A DNA stretch of 64,000 nt, taken from contig CM070874.1 of the NCBI GenBank assembly GCA_036365515.1, forward strand, positions 22,580,709 through 22,644,708. The letters run 5' to 3'. A program made the position numbers and the translations under genes. The DNA comes from Torymus aiolomorphi (Eukaryota; Arthropoda; Insecta; Hymenoptera; Torymidae). Shown here one piece after another: positions 48,300-58,467 of the stretch (positions are counted from its first letter, which is position 1; the number at the start of each line of letters is the position of its first letter). Under the pieces are notes generated by a model. It worked only from the letters and a program-made list of their open reading frames with translations, did not search any database and was not told the origin of the DNA.

Positions 48300-51128
48300 T
48301 TATACGGATTCAAGGAGATGATGATGAAGTAGTGATTTGAAGTGAGGGATGGAGGTGATATCGCGAAGGTGAGATGGTAAGGAGTTCCACAGATATGCCG
48401 AGCTGATGTGAAATGACCTTTTCAGTGTCTCTGTTTGACAGCTTGAGATGTCTAAGGCTGCCGCATTACCCCTAATTGGACGAGTAGTGAAACGGAAGTT
48501 GAAAAATGCTAGCAGATATGATGGAGTAGCAGTGTTGAATAGCCTGCACAGTAGGTTTGCTGCAAAATATTTTCTACGTCCAGATGTGGTTAGCCAGCCC
48601 AGTTTGCGTCTGTAGGGTGTGATGTGCTCACTTCTTCGCACACCATAGATGTATCTAATCCCAGTGTTGACGAGCTTTTGGAGTTTATCATCTAGATCCA
48701 ATGTCAGGTCACAGTAAGCAAGACAACAGTAGTCTATGATTGGAAAGAGGAGCATTAATATTAAGTGCTTACGTAGCCTGAGATTTGTGCTTTTTCTAAA
48801 GAAGTATAGCCTGTACATGAGGGAACGCACACGTCGGCTCGTCTGTGCGATGTGGTCTTTCCAAGAGAGCTTGGAGTCCAATATCACTCCCAGGATCCGT
48901 AGCGACGACTCGAAGACGATACGGTCACCACCTATATCAAGGTAGTTTCTGGCCACTGCCGATAGTCTGTTTATATAGTATGGCGAGCCAATAACCATTG
49001 CTTTTGTTTTTCCAACGTTTAGTCTAAGGTGGTTTTGAGTGGCCCAGCACATGATTCGGATGGCGTTTGCACTCATTATAGCGGAAACGCGATCAAGCTC
49101 GCCTAGAGAGCAGCGAATATAAACTTGGAGATCGTCCGCGTACATGAGGTGAGAGATATCGTGATCCAGGCACAAAGATATATCGTTGTCATAAATTGTG
49201 AAAAGTAAGGGATCTAGCACAGAGCCCTGCGGGACTCCTGTATTGAGTTTTAGGTAGGTGGAACAGTTTCCAATGCCATCAATAACCGCCTGCTCTCTAC
49301 CTGTTAAGTAGGATGCTAACCAACGGATGGCAAGTCTGGAGAGACCGTAGTCAAGCAACTTTTTAAGGAGTCTTACATGACAGACTGAATCGAAAGCCTT
49401 ACTAAAATCGAAAAGAAGTAGTAAGGTTACATGTTGTTTTTCGATTCCAAGTCTGATGTCATCAGTCAGCTTAAGCAGGCATGACTGTGTGCTATGTCCC
49501 GAGCGAAAGCCAGTCTGGAGCGGATCTAGGTATAATCGTGCTTCTAGGTAAGCAGATAATTGCCGTTGTACTAGCCATTCGAGGGCTTTGGACAAAAAGC
49601 ATAAGAGTGATATAGGGCGAAAATCACTTAGGCACGAAGGAGAGCTTACCTTACTCAAAGCAATCACGATAGATTTCTTCCAATCACATGGGAAGAGTGC
49701 TTCTCGCAGAGATCGATTGAAAATCCTGCAGATGATAGGCGCTAAGAAAGGAAGAGCAAGTTTTATTACATGTTGTGGAATACCATCTGGCCCTCTGGCC
49801 TGGGTTTTAAAATGTGCTACTGCGGCTACAACATCAGAAACTTGAATCTCATCAAATGAAAATTGCTCATTATGAGTAGAGGTGGCCGAAGAGTCCAAGA
49901 AGTCTGCGACAGGTGGAGTGTCTTGATCGAATGAGACACCCCTAAAATGAGCATTGAGCTCAGTGGTAGTGAAAGGCTGGGCGGACGACTTCTTTTTGGA
50001 GCTAGAGATGCCAAGATGTTCGAGCTCACGCCATATATCCTTGGGGTCTGTAAGCGAGGAGAGCCGAGCGTGATGGTAGTTTAGTCTCGCCTCTTCAATG
50101 GTACGATGAGCTACATCGCGTGCCTGTCTGTAAGCTAAGAGGTCCAGTGGTAGTCTAGTCCTACGAAAACGTTTGTAAAGGCGATCGCGCTCTTGAATCA
50201 TAGAGTGATGTTCGGTGTTAAACCATGGATGGCGTTTGTTACGTGGTGAAATGGTTTTTATAGGAGCTAGACTCTCGATTGCCCCTTTGATGTGCGTTTG
50301 AAGGACAGAGACACACTCTTCAAGTGGGGCTGACTCGACCGCAGTCCAGTCCAAACCTTTAAGATATTCTATAAGTGTAGTTGCACAGATGGTCTTGTAA
50401 TCACGATAAGAGAACGAGGGTTGAGGAGGATTAGGCATGTGCAGACCTAAAGTGGCAGTGAGCAAGTCGTGACCATCTGCAAAGGGTGACTCAGATTTCC
50501 AGAAATCAACCACTTTGTCCTGGTTGTCCACAAGACAGAGGTCGAGCCAGGTATCGGAGGTATCCCTATGATACGTCGCGCCATAAGGAATGTTGTGTAG
50601 CCCATTATCGTCTATAAACCGGTGAACGAAAGTTGCATCTGCAGACGAGCAGAGCTGATCTGCATTAAAATCACCTACTATTATTTTTGTGCTATAGTCG
50701 TGCATGAATGTCGTGATTTTATCAATGAAGTCTGTTCCTTGAATGAAGGGAGCGTGCGGTGGACGATATACTACCGCAGCAAAACATGGAGGGTGGCCTA
50801 CGATATTTATCTCACAGAGCAGATACTCTGGTTTGCCGGGCTTACCAGTCCAGATGCCATAAGATGAGCAGAGGATAGTGGCAGAGATAGAATTGTGAAT
50901 GAATAAAGCAACCCCACGACCATTTTTGTTACGGTCACGACGTAGGAGTTCATAGTTATCAAGGTGCACTATTGAACTAGCATCTAGATTAGGGTCAAGC
51001 TTAGTCTCTGTGACCGCTATGATGTGAAGAAAGGAACGAGTTGAGAGAAAAAATTTCAGCATTTCTATACGTTTTTTGAGTGAGTTAGCGTTAAAGTAAC
51101 AGATTCTGAGGCCATGGTTCTGAGACAC
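48300..51128 (-). CDS. Endonuclease/reverse transcriptase ORF2, intact 942 codons
   Basis: Uninterrupted from MSQNHGLRICYFNANSLKKR to LLESV. Residues ~1-230 form an APE-type endonuclease (FNANSL, VTETKLD, VYRPPHA, IVGDFNADQ near 152, SDTWLDLCLV, DGHDLLTATL). A linker of about 200 residues follows. The RT spans ~440-720: ARGPDGIPQHVIK, SDFRPISLLCFLSKALE, FDFSKAFDSVCH at ~572, NTGVPQGSVLDPLLF, and the catalytic YADD at ~662. The C-terminal region (WNSLPSHLRD, FKSLLHHHL) is typical of CR1/Jockey-type ORF2. The protein nicks target DNA and reverse-transcribes the element RNA. The fingers/palm motif reads SVLDPLLF where SVLGPLLF is usual, a Gly-to-Asp change that might impair activity. The ORF starts 84 bp after ORF1 ends, on the same transcript. 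Confidence 0.92.
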   Translation of the reverse strand: MSQNHGLRICYFNANSLKKRIEMLKFFLSTRSFLHIIAVTETKLDPNLDASSIVHLDNYELLRRDRNKNGRGVALFIHNSISATILCSSYGIWTGKPGKPEYLLCEINIVGHPPCFAAVVYRPPHAPFIQGTDFIDKITTFMHDYSTKIIVGDFNADQLCSSADATFVHRFIDDNGLHNIPYGATYHRDTSDTWLDLCLVDNQDKVVDFWKSESPFADGHDLLTATLGLHMPNPPQPSFSYRDYKTICATTLIEYLKGLDWTAVESAPLEECVSVLQTHIKGAIESLAPIKTISPRNKRHPWFNTEHHSMIQERDRLYKRFRRTRLPLDLLAYRQARDVAHRTIEEARLNYHHARLSSLTDPKDIWRELEHLGISSSKKKSSAQPFTTTELNAHFRGVSFDQDTPPVADFLDSSATSTHNEQFSFDEIQVSDVVAAVAHFKTQARGPDGIPQHVIKLALPFLAPIICRIFNRSLREALFPCDWKKSIVIALSKVSSPSCLSDFRPISLLCFLSKALEWLVQRQLSAYLEARLYLDPLQTGFRSGHSTQSCLLKLTDDIRLGIEKQHVTLLLLFDFSKAFDSVCHVRLLKKLLDYGLSRLAIRWLASYLTGREQAVIDGIGNCSTYLKLNTGVPQGSVLDPLLFTIYDNDISLCLDHDISHLMYADDLQVYIRCSLGELDRVSAIMSANAIRIMCWATQNHLRLNVGKTKAMVIGSPYYINRLSAVARNYLDIGGDRIVFESSLRILGVILDSKLSWKDHIAQTSRRVRSLMYRLYFFRKSTNLRLRKHLILMLLFPIIDYCCLAYCDLTLDLDDKLQKLVNTGIRYIYGVRRSEHITPYRRKLGWLTTSGRRKYFAANLLCRLFNTATPSYLLAFFNFRFTTRPIRGNAAALDISSCQTETLKRSFHISSAYLWNSLPSHLRDITSIPHFKSLLHHHLLESV

Positions 51129-51211
51129 TGAGATGCGAGATGTGCGTGAGCGGGGTGGACATGTAGGAATGAGATGAATGGCGTTGAGAGAGCGATGAGG
51201 ATGTGATGAGC

Positions 51212-52451
51212 CTATGCTAAAAAAGATTTTAGTTCCTCAGCAGTAGAAATGATTGTCGCGTGGTCTTCTTTCTTCTTCTTTAAGTAAATTTTGCCATTGT
51301 GCACGTAGCTGACGAAACCTCTCTTTTTAGCTTCTGCGCGAGCAGATATACGAAGGCGGTAGAGTTCAGTAGGAAGAAGCTCGTTTATATTAATCAGAGA
51401 GTGAGGCAGCGGAGGATTGGCATTAGCATGTACCAACAAATCGGTGCTGAGTTGAGACGTATGCATTTTTCCAATTTTTATTTTTGCGCTTAAGAGCGAC
51501 TGAGCTAGTGCACGTGACGATAAAGTAACGATGAGTGGTGTGACCCTTGATCCAGCATCACCATTGGTTGACTGAGATGAAGTAGTTGGTGGTTCTTCTG
51601 CATGAGTAGCGAGTGAGGACTGCTTCAGTGACTCCGAGGATGGTTTCAGGCGCATTTTCCGCACATGTAGTATATCGCGGTCATGACTCACCGTCAAGAA
51701 ACTTCAGAGCAGCGTAAACAGCGCCTTTCAAGGATGTTGTATCGGGGATAGAGAGTCCAGTGATCACCAGCTCGCTGGAGAGGTTTCGTTGCGTATTACT
51801 GAGATGTTGAAGGTCATGCTCGAGTTTTTCCAGTCGTCTGACAGTAGGTTCATTTGGAGCAGTGGCAGTATTTGATGTGCAGAGGTCATCGAACAGGCGA
51901 CGAAGATTACCTTGTTCAGTCTGCACTTGAGATATGGCCTCTTCAGCAGCAGAAAGACGAGTCGCGAGGTGGGGCAAATCATCTAGAAGTGATAGTTTTT
52001 CTTCCATGTTGGTCATTCGTGTGGAAACTTCCTCCAGCCGCGTGTTCAGAGTAGTTTGCACTTCCTCAAAACGTACGTCAAGAGAAGAGCTTAGAGTGCT
52101 CAATCTTGCGTTAAGAGTATCTGGTGTGGTTAATTTATCGAGTATCTACTGTAGAGGGTCATTTGGTTGTGGCGGTAGGTTCAAAGAAGTGGAAAGAGAA
52201 GTGGAAAGAGATGGTAATATTGAAATTGCAGCAGGACTACTATTAGCATTGCTTTCATTAAGTGAATCACTCCTCTGTCTGGTTGTATTTGCTGCAGTGA
52301 TACAACTTCGACAGCAGTTGATGAGTTTGTTGCTCTTATTACGGACTTGTTTAAGCAAAGTACAGGATGGATGATAATTATTTTTACAATGATCACATGT
52401 GACATATTTAGTTTTAATTGATTTACTGCAATTATAACATGTGATATCCAT
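51212..52451 (-). pseudogene. CR1/Jockey-like ORF1, one stop and one frameshift
   Basis: Starts MDITCYNCSKSIKTKYVTCD with a PHD-like zinc finger (C..C...C..C....H..C, then a C..C pair). A Ser-rich linker and a coiled-coil (FEEVQTTLNTRLEEVSTRMT and following heptads) come next, then a globular part (SHDRDILHVRKMRLKPSSES; ELLPTELYRLRISARAEAKK) to 51212. TAG at 52146-52148 interrupts the first frame. Near 51690 a one-base shift moves the frame just after LKFLDG. Everything else is continuous. ORF1 proteins of this group bind element RNA; the Cys/His finger is of the type reported in CR1 ORF1. With ORF1 broken and ORF2 open, the copy is unlikely to move by itself. Confidence 0.75.
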
Positions 52452-52746
52452 CTTAGAGATTAAGAAGTTAGTAGGAACCCTAAAAGCGTAAATGAGATGA
52501 AAATGAGGTGAAAAGGCATAAATGAGATGAAAATGAAGAAAAGAACGGCTCTAAAATGTGTTAAAATGAGTTAAAAAGTCTTATTATCTATGATACAGAG
52601 AGTAAGTAGTGCGCACGTTAACTAAGTCAGACAGGTCGGCAAGTAGAGACCTTTTACACCCGTTTACAAGTAGTTCGAAGAGAAAACGGTCAGCCATACA
52701 AAATATAAAACGCAATTTACAAAATTCACAACGGAACAAACTAATC

Positions 52747-53545
52747 AGACTAGATATAAATCGAGGTTGGCTAGGTGAAAATAAATGAATATAAATTCTG
52801 ATAATAAATTAGGTTAATTAGATGAGTAATACTGATTGCAACTTAAGCTACTTGTATGCCAAAAAATTTATGTTTAGAATAATTAAATACTGAAATTAGG
52901 CTGAATTAATAATATTGAGTGAATGCGGAGCGATTAAAAAGCTACTAAAAGAAAAAAAAATTTATAAAGATATAAATAAACAAATAAATAATATAGCAAC
53001 TAAACTAATTGTATGCAAAGTGAAAGTCCCTGACTCATTCAGACTAGATATAAATCGAGGTTGACTAGGTGAAAATAAATAAATAAATATAAATTTAAAT
53101 TCTGATAATAATTAGATAAATAATACTGGTTGCAACTTAAACTACTTGTATGCCAAAATATTTATTGTTTAGAATAATTAAATACTGAAATTAGGCTGGA
53201 TTAGTAATATTAAGTGAATGCGGAGTGATATAAATAAACAAATAAATAATATAGCAACTAAGCTAATTGTATGCAAAGTGACAGGCCCTGACTCATTCAG
53301 ACTAGATATAAATCGAGGTTGACTAGGTGAAAATAAATAAATAAATATAAATTTAAATTCTGATAATAATTAGATAAATAATACTGGTTGCAACTTAAAC
53401 TACTTGTATGCCAAAATATTTATTGTTTAGAATAATTAAATACTGAAATTAGGCTGGATTAGTAATATTAAGTGAATGCGGAGCGATATAAATAAACAAA
53501 TAAATAATATAGCAACTAAGCTAATTGTATGCGAAGTGACAGACC
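52747..53545 (-). repeat. Three ~258-bp tandem repeats upstream of ORF1
   Basis: The marker AGACTAGATATAAATCGAGG recurs at 52747, 53041 and 53299, giving periods of 294 and 258 bp. Copies two and three are almost identical. The position upstream of a retrotransposon ORF1 suggests promoter monomers like those of mouse L1. That function is inferred. Confidence 0.75.
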
Positions 53546-53599
53546 CTGACTCATTCAGTTGGTGATTTTACGTACGTAATACATCGCGTCTATTACCAT

Positions 53600-54187
53600 A
53601 AGATGGAAGCGTAAACATACTTCGCTTGATGTGCTTAGTGCGGCTCAACTGCTGATGAGATAGTATGTTCCCGTATGCGGCAGGCAGTTAATAACGGTAA
53701 TGATGACAGTCAGATTCGGTGTGCGGCAGGCTTTTAGGTGACGGTATAGGGGACTGTCAGCACTACACTTGGCAGACGTTGTTGATTATGTTGGTAACGG
53801 AAAAATTCAAAAAGCAGACGTCTGTAAAAGCCGGTATGAGATGCACTGTAGCATTAGCTGCACGTGCACTGCAGCCACTGGTACCAAAAAAGTTGAAGGG
53901 ACCAAGAATAGTGCAGAGCAAGAAGATTGTGCAGACCATCCGATGGTTGAAAAGATGTTGGCGAGATATCACGTCTTCAGTTTGAGGTTATGTTGGCGAC
54001 TTCAACAGGAAACTTGCTCCAGGCTCATAGAAATGCATCGAAAATCATGCAGACCTTAGGCACAAGCTTGAGAGCCACCGGAGCCAGTTTCCTAGAACGA
54101 AAAAACACTCCTCAGAGTGAAGGGTGCGTGAAATATGGTGTAAGATAGAAGGAGCGAGTGGAATGATGACTGCTTGTACTTACCCCC
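53600..54187. other. GC-richer region with broken coding-like frames
   Basis: Plus-strand frames here shift between readings (VAGMRCTVALAARALQPL; EVMLATSTGNLLQAHRNA) with fairly ordinary amino-acid composition. This could be the remains of a gag or ORF1-like gene, or the 5' UTR of an element. No family recognised. Confidence 0.3.
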
Positions 54188-54190
54188 AGA

Positions 54191-54279
<89 letters not shown>
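54188..54279. repeat. (GA)n microsatellite
   Basis: GA repeat with one GATA interruption. The Ser-Leu frames on the other strand are artefacts. Confidence 0.95.
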
Positions 54280-54282
<3 letters not shown>

Positions 54283-54519
54283 GTAAAAGCGACTCGCCAC
54301 ATCGGGGAACATTGTAGCCGATGTGTAGGCATGCGTGCACGGGATTCTATGAGGTCTGTCCGGGGACGCTTCTTTTCTCACCACCGGTTACATGAGTAAC
54401 CGATAAAAGGTGAGAAGTACTAGGCAAAGGGACTAAAGTTCCTTTGCAGACGGTTCGCCAGAGAGACGTTCGATTTTGGATGAACAATGGAATGCAATTT
54501 TTCCCATGACAACGAAAAA

Positions 54520-55695
54520 ACCGCTGCCAATTCATTGGCCCGTAGCTTCCTCAACCGTAATTTGTTGATTCCTTTAATTAATTTTTAAAAACAAAATTTA
54601 TAATTTTTTAAAAATATTATTGCATAATTATAAAATTTAATTCATTTCTGAATATTAAAAATTGTTAATTTTTAAATTTATTTATTTATTTATTATTTAT
54701 TTATATCAAATTTATATAAATTTTGAGCTGATAAATAAAGTTATTATTTGAAATAGAAGTAAAATATCTATATTTTATAATAAAACAAATAGCTATCAGG
54801 GTTGTTTTGTTATTAACAAAAACGTGTTATTTTTATATTTCATAATTCATATTTTTTAAGAAACAAGAAAAATTTATAGCTATTATTGTTCTTTTGTTAT
54901 TAACAAAAACGTGTTTTTTTAAAAAAGTTCATAACTCACAAATAAATTATAATAATGCAGAATATAATGCATTCATAATGCATAATTCATAATTATAATA
55001 GATTATAATAGATATAATTTTTAACATTACAATTCATTTTGTTGGTTGGTTTTTTAAAACTTAAAAAAATACTGATGATAACATCATTGGAGTTATGAGT
55101 TCAAAAAAAAAACACGGTTTTGTTTTTGATGATAACTAAAGATAGATAGAAAATTAATTTTTTTTAGAAAATATAGGTATTTTAATTCTCTTTCGAATAC
55201 CACCCACCCCATTCAGATACATAGAGCCGTTCTCGAGAAGTTACGATTTAAAAAAAATGTCAAAAAATTTTTAACTTCAAATATCTCTGAAATTTATGGA
55301 CCAACCATTTTGCCCAAAGAACTCGACCGAGAACTATAAAAAATCTACCTCTAAAAGGAATTTTGAAGCCATTAAGTCAATTTTACTCTTGTAATCGTTG
55401 GACATACGAAACTGATTTTTTTCATTTTTCAATTTTTTACTCAAAATCTAGCCTACAGAATGTATTCAAATTTTAACAGATTATAGCTATTTATATTCTG
55501 TATTATCATGATTTTTCTCAAAAAAATTGACCGTTAAATCCTATCATTAAAAAAAATCAAAAAACAGTTTTGAGAAAATCGATAATTTGAAAAAAAAACA
55601 AAAACGCATCGCCCCAATCAAAAAACGGATTTTTCGTTTCACACACACACACACACACACTCACACACACACACACACGCACCCACACCCACACA

Positions 55696-55754
<59 letters not shown>

Positions 55755-55910
55755 CCACGCACGCACGCACGCACACACACACATATCCATACAGACATTT
55801 TCCAAAAACCATGTATTTTGATTCCTAACACCTCGGAACACAATTATAACATGTTTTTACAACAACTCAAAAATTTACTATCACAAAGCTTCCTCTAGGA
55901 GGAAGCAAAA
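54520..55910 (+). mobile_element. Hairpin/CA repeat family, copy 3
   Basis: Begins CCGCTGCCAATTCATTGGCC followed by GTAGCTTCCTCAA. It contains the shared internal blocks (AATTTTGAAGCCATTAAG; TAGAAAATATAGGTATTTTA) and a CA tract (55640-55783), and ends with GCTTCCTCTAGGAGGAAGC at about 55905. About 1.4 kb, so this is close to a full-length copy. No protein. Confidence 0.75.
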
Positions 55911-56084
55911 TAACATTCTCGTCAGGCAGCGAAAATATGTCATTCTTTTTCTGACATTCGTGCAAGCAACTTTAACTTCAATCTCTGTCTAATTTCTAAC
56001 TTTCTTTATATGTGTTTCAATACATCTTTAAATTTTAGAAGCTATTTGAAACATTAGTGCAGGTCAAGAATTTTTTAGAGGAGA

Positions 56085-56222
56085 TTACATGGAAAGGGAA
56101 GGTAAAGGTAAAGGTATAGGATAAAAGCGAGAACGGAAAAATAACGGTCCAGGTCGGGATCGAACCGACAGCCTTCTGCATACCGGGCAGCTATACTACC
56201 ATTTGCGCCACTGGGATGACGA
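56085..56222 (-). mobile_element. tRNA-derived SINE-like sequence
   Basis: On the minus strand, box A TGGCGCAAATGG (56199-56210) and box B GGTTCGATCCC (56156-56166) match RNA polymerase III promoter consensus. The T-arm GTCGG/CCGAC pairs perfectly around a 7-base loop. CTGC/GCAG can form an anticodon-like stem, but the acceptor arm pairs poorly, so it is not a working tRNA. Downstream the sequence ends in CTTTAC-type repeats. It could also be a lone tRNA pseudogene. Confidence 0.55.
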
Positions 56223-56534
56223 TCCTTTCACGACCCTAACCGCTACTCATTGTTTTCAATCCATTTTCCCAAATCCTCGTCTGCATTAGTTCAGCTGAAG
56301 CAGACAATAGATTCAATTGATAAAAAATACGTTAAATAAACTAAAACTAATTTATTAGTTATTGTCATCCATTTATTTTCGTGGGTGTAAACTATGTCAT
56401 AATTACAAATACAGTAAATAATAATGTCAAATACTAAACAAATCCTAAAATAAGGAAAAAATCTTGTATATTATAACTTACAAGCAGACAAGAAATGTTC
56501 CTTATGTTAGGGCGGGTAAAATGTTTTTAGTATT
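56223..56534. other. AT-rich non-coding stretch
   Basis: Nothing recognisable between the SINE-like sequence and the dispersed 430-bp repeat. Confidence 0.45.
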
Positions 56535-56948
56535 TGACATTATGTTCTGTAATATTTGTATTACTCTACAGTGAATAAATTTTGGTCTGTTTAAAAACGA
56601 TTTTTACATTAAGTTATGATGTACAAAAGGTTAAGTACAAAAAGTCAAGTAAAAAAGGTTAGGGTTCTGTTATTCGAATGAATAAATGTTTTTAGAATCA
56701 AGTTTGAGTGTCCATAGTACTTTGTAACTTTCTTGGAGGTACTCATCAAAGGCCAAGAAGAGGGCACTGCTTCTACGCTGAGCTTATTTAATTTACTTCT
56801 TTCAATACATGACAACCCCCTTTATTGTGATCATAACCTGTCAGGTATGTTTTCCACAGTCGCCTCAGTCGGCATCCCCTTCTTTTCTTTTACGCAGTTC
56901 AGTAGCACGCTCTGGCTCTGACCGAAGCACGCATGCTCATACTCGTCA
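56535..56948 (+). repeat. Dispersed ~430-bp repeat, right copy
   Basis: The inverse counterpart of 25743-26172, 31 kb away. A short frame (ARSGSDRSTHAHTRQ) is mirrored as ARSGSSRSTHGHTRQ in and beside the other copy. Confidence 0.6.
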
Positions 56949-57009
56949 AATCGAAGACTCAAACAAACCTGTTTGCTCGATCGATGGAACCAACGTAATT
57001 TCATTCGTG

Positions 57010-57771
57010 TGGTAAGTACGTAGCGATCTTAATAGCCCCTTAACACTTTTTCTGTCAGGAAATATGCCACGAACTTAAGCCGAGAGCTTTACCTTCGGCG
57101 CGGAGAGACGATCGACTGTTCGAAACGTTTCAGAGCGCAAATAGCGCTCCCGCTCTCGTAGAAAGAACAACCCTCCCTCTCACTGATTAGTTTAGCCATT
57201 TACGTATACTGAAAAGAGAAGGGAGACCAGATTTTTTGAGCCAAGAGTTCGCGAGCGACTGCGGCGAACCCGCGATCAGCAACACTGAGTTTTTGAGCGA
57301 AGCTTTGCAAAATTGCAAGGTGCCAGCAGTCCACGTACAAGAAAAAAATCGAACTTTGCAAATTCCCGGACAAAACAGTCGATATCTATCTTTTTCTTAA
57401 AAAGCTGCAGACGTTAGATCTATAATTTTTTATCTAATTAACAACCCTGCCAAAAACGTTCGATTCAAATTAATTAAAGCCAATTAAAAGTATAATCAGT
57501 TAGAATCAGATTTTTTAATTGGAGATTACCGAATTAAATAGTATATTGTGTGCCAAGAGCGTAAAGTGGGTCTTTTTAGACCGAGTGTGGGATTGCAGTA
57601 CGAGTCGAAGGTGAGCTAGCACGAGCCGAAGGCGAGTGCGATTGCGAACCGAAGACGAGTACTGCAATCACACGAGGTTAAAAAATCCACGTAGCCCTTG
57701 GTGCAAACCATATTTTTTGTAACGCAAGTATGGATTTTCGCTTTTTTTTGTTCTAATGTACTAAAATCGAC
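57010..57771. other. Mixed GC/AT sequence with a short inverted repeat
   Basis: GATTGCAGTAC at 57591-57601 is inverted at 57659-57669 around a GCGAGTG/CGAAGGCGAG-rich centre. No gene is supported. Confidence 0.45.
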
Positions 57772-57970
57772 AGCGGGCGATTTTGATTTTTTACCGCCCG
57801 CTACGGTGAGCAACGGGCGTTTTTCAGTTTTTACCGCCCGCTACGGCGAGCAGCGAGTGCTTTTCATTTTTTACCATCTGTTACGGCGAGCAGCGGGCGA
57901 TTTTGATTTTTTACCGCTCGCTACGGCGAGCAGCGGGCGCTTTTCAGTTTTTACCGCCCGCTGGTCGGCA
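57772..57970. repeat. 40-bp GC-rich minisatellite, five copies
   Basis: TTACCGCCCGCTACGGCGAG recurs (with variation) at 57791, 57831, 57871, 57911 and 57951, an exact 40-bp period. Units alternate TTTTGATTTT and TTTTCAGTTT before it, hinting at an 80-bp higher-order unit. CpG-rich in an AT-rich region. Confidence 0.9.
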
Positions 57971-58467
57971 AGCGGCCGCTTTCGGCTCTATTAATAGATT
58001 CGAAAAACGCGAAAATCGTGCTTGCGGTACAAAAACCAATTTAAACCATTAGAATGTAATTAGATAGATTATACAAATAAATAGGTTTTGATCAGATCTG
58101 ATACATCGGATTTTTCTTCAGTGGTTTTACTTTGTTTAAGAGTACATCTGATTGGATCTTATTATTTTTAATTCCCTATTCATTTTTATAATCGCTCTAA
58201 ATCAATTTTAATGGTTTCCATTGTTCGGGCAATGTACGATTAAGAAATCCGATTTAGACCGACGATACTGTGAATAATTAACCAATTATTAGTTTTAATT
58301 TATTTGAATTCAATATTTTTAGAAGAGAATGCTTATATATAGTTTTAAAAATATATTTGGAAGAATAAAAAATTATTTATTTTGAAAAATTATTATATTT
58401 GTGGAAGTATATAAATGATTTAGTCATTATAATAATTACTATTTCTACATTAAAAATTAAAAAAAAA
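57971..58467. other. AT-rich non-coding stretch
   Basis: I see no gene or defined repeat. Confidence 0.45.

Larger units (their letters stand above)
48034..53560 (-). mobile_element. CR1/Jockey-like non-LTR retrotransposon
   Basis: Minus-strand order: upstream tandem repeats (52747-53545), ORF1 (52451-51212), ORF2 (51128-48300), then a 3' UTR to about 48034 where TAATAATAAT and the GA tract begin. A PHD-like Cys/His finger in ORF1 and an APE endonuclease plus RT in ORF2 fit the CR1/Jockey group. Neither end is fixed by a target duplication I can see, so the limits are approximate. Confidence 0.8.

Noticed and set aside
54092..54384. Ser-Leu repeat frames
   Set aside because: Produced by the GA microsatellite on the opposite strand.
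56142..56222. Functional tRNA gene
   Set aside because: The acceptor stem pairs at only about four of seven positions and the loop lacks the usual U33, so a tRNA-derived repeat is more likely.
57616..57994. Short frames in the 57.6-58.0 kb region
   Set aside because: Both strands are open only because the 40-bp repeat lacks stops in some frames; no domain is visible.
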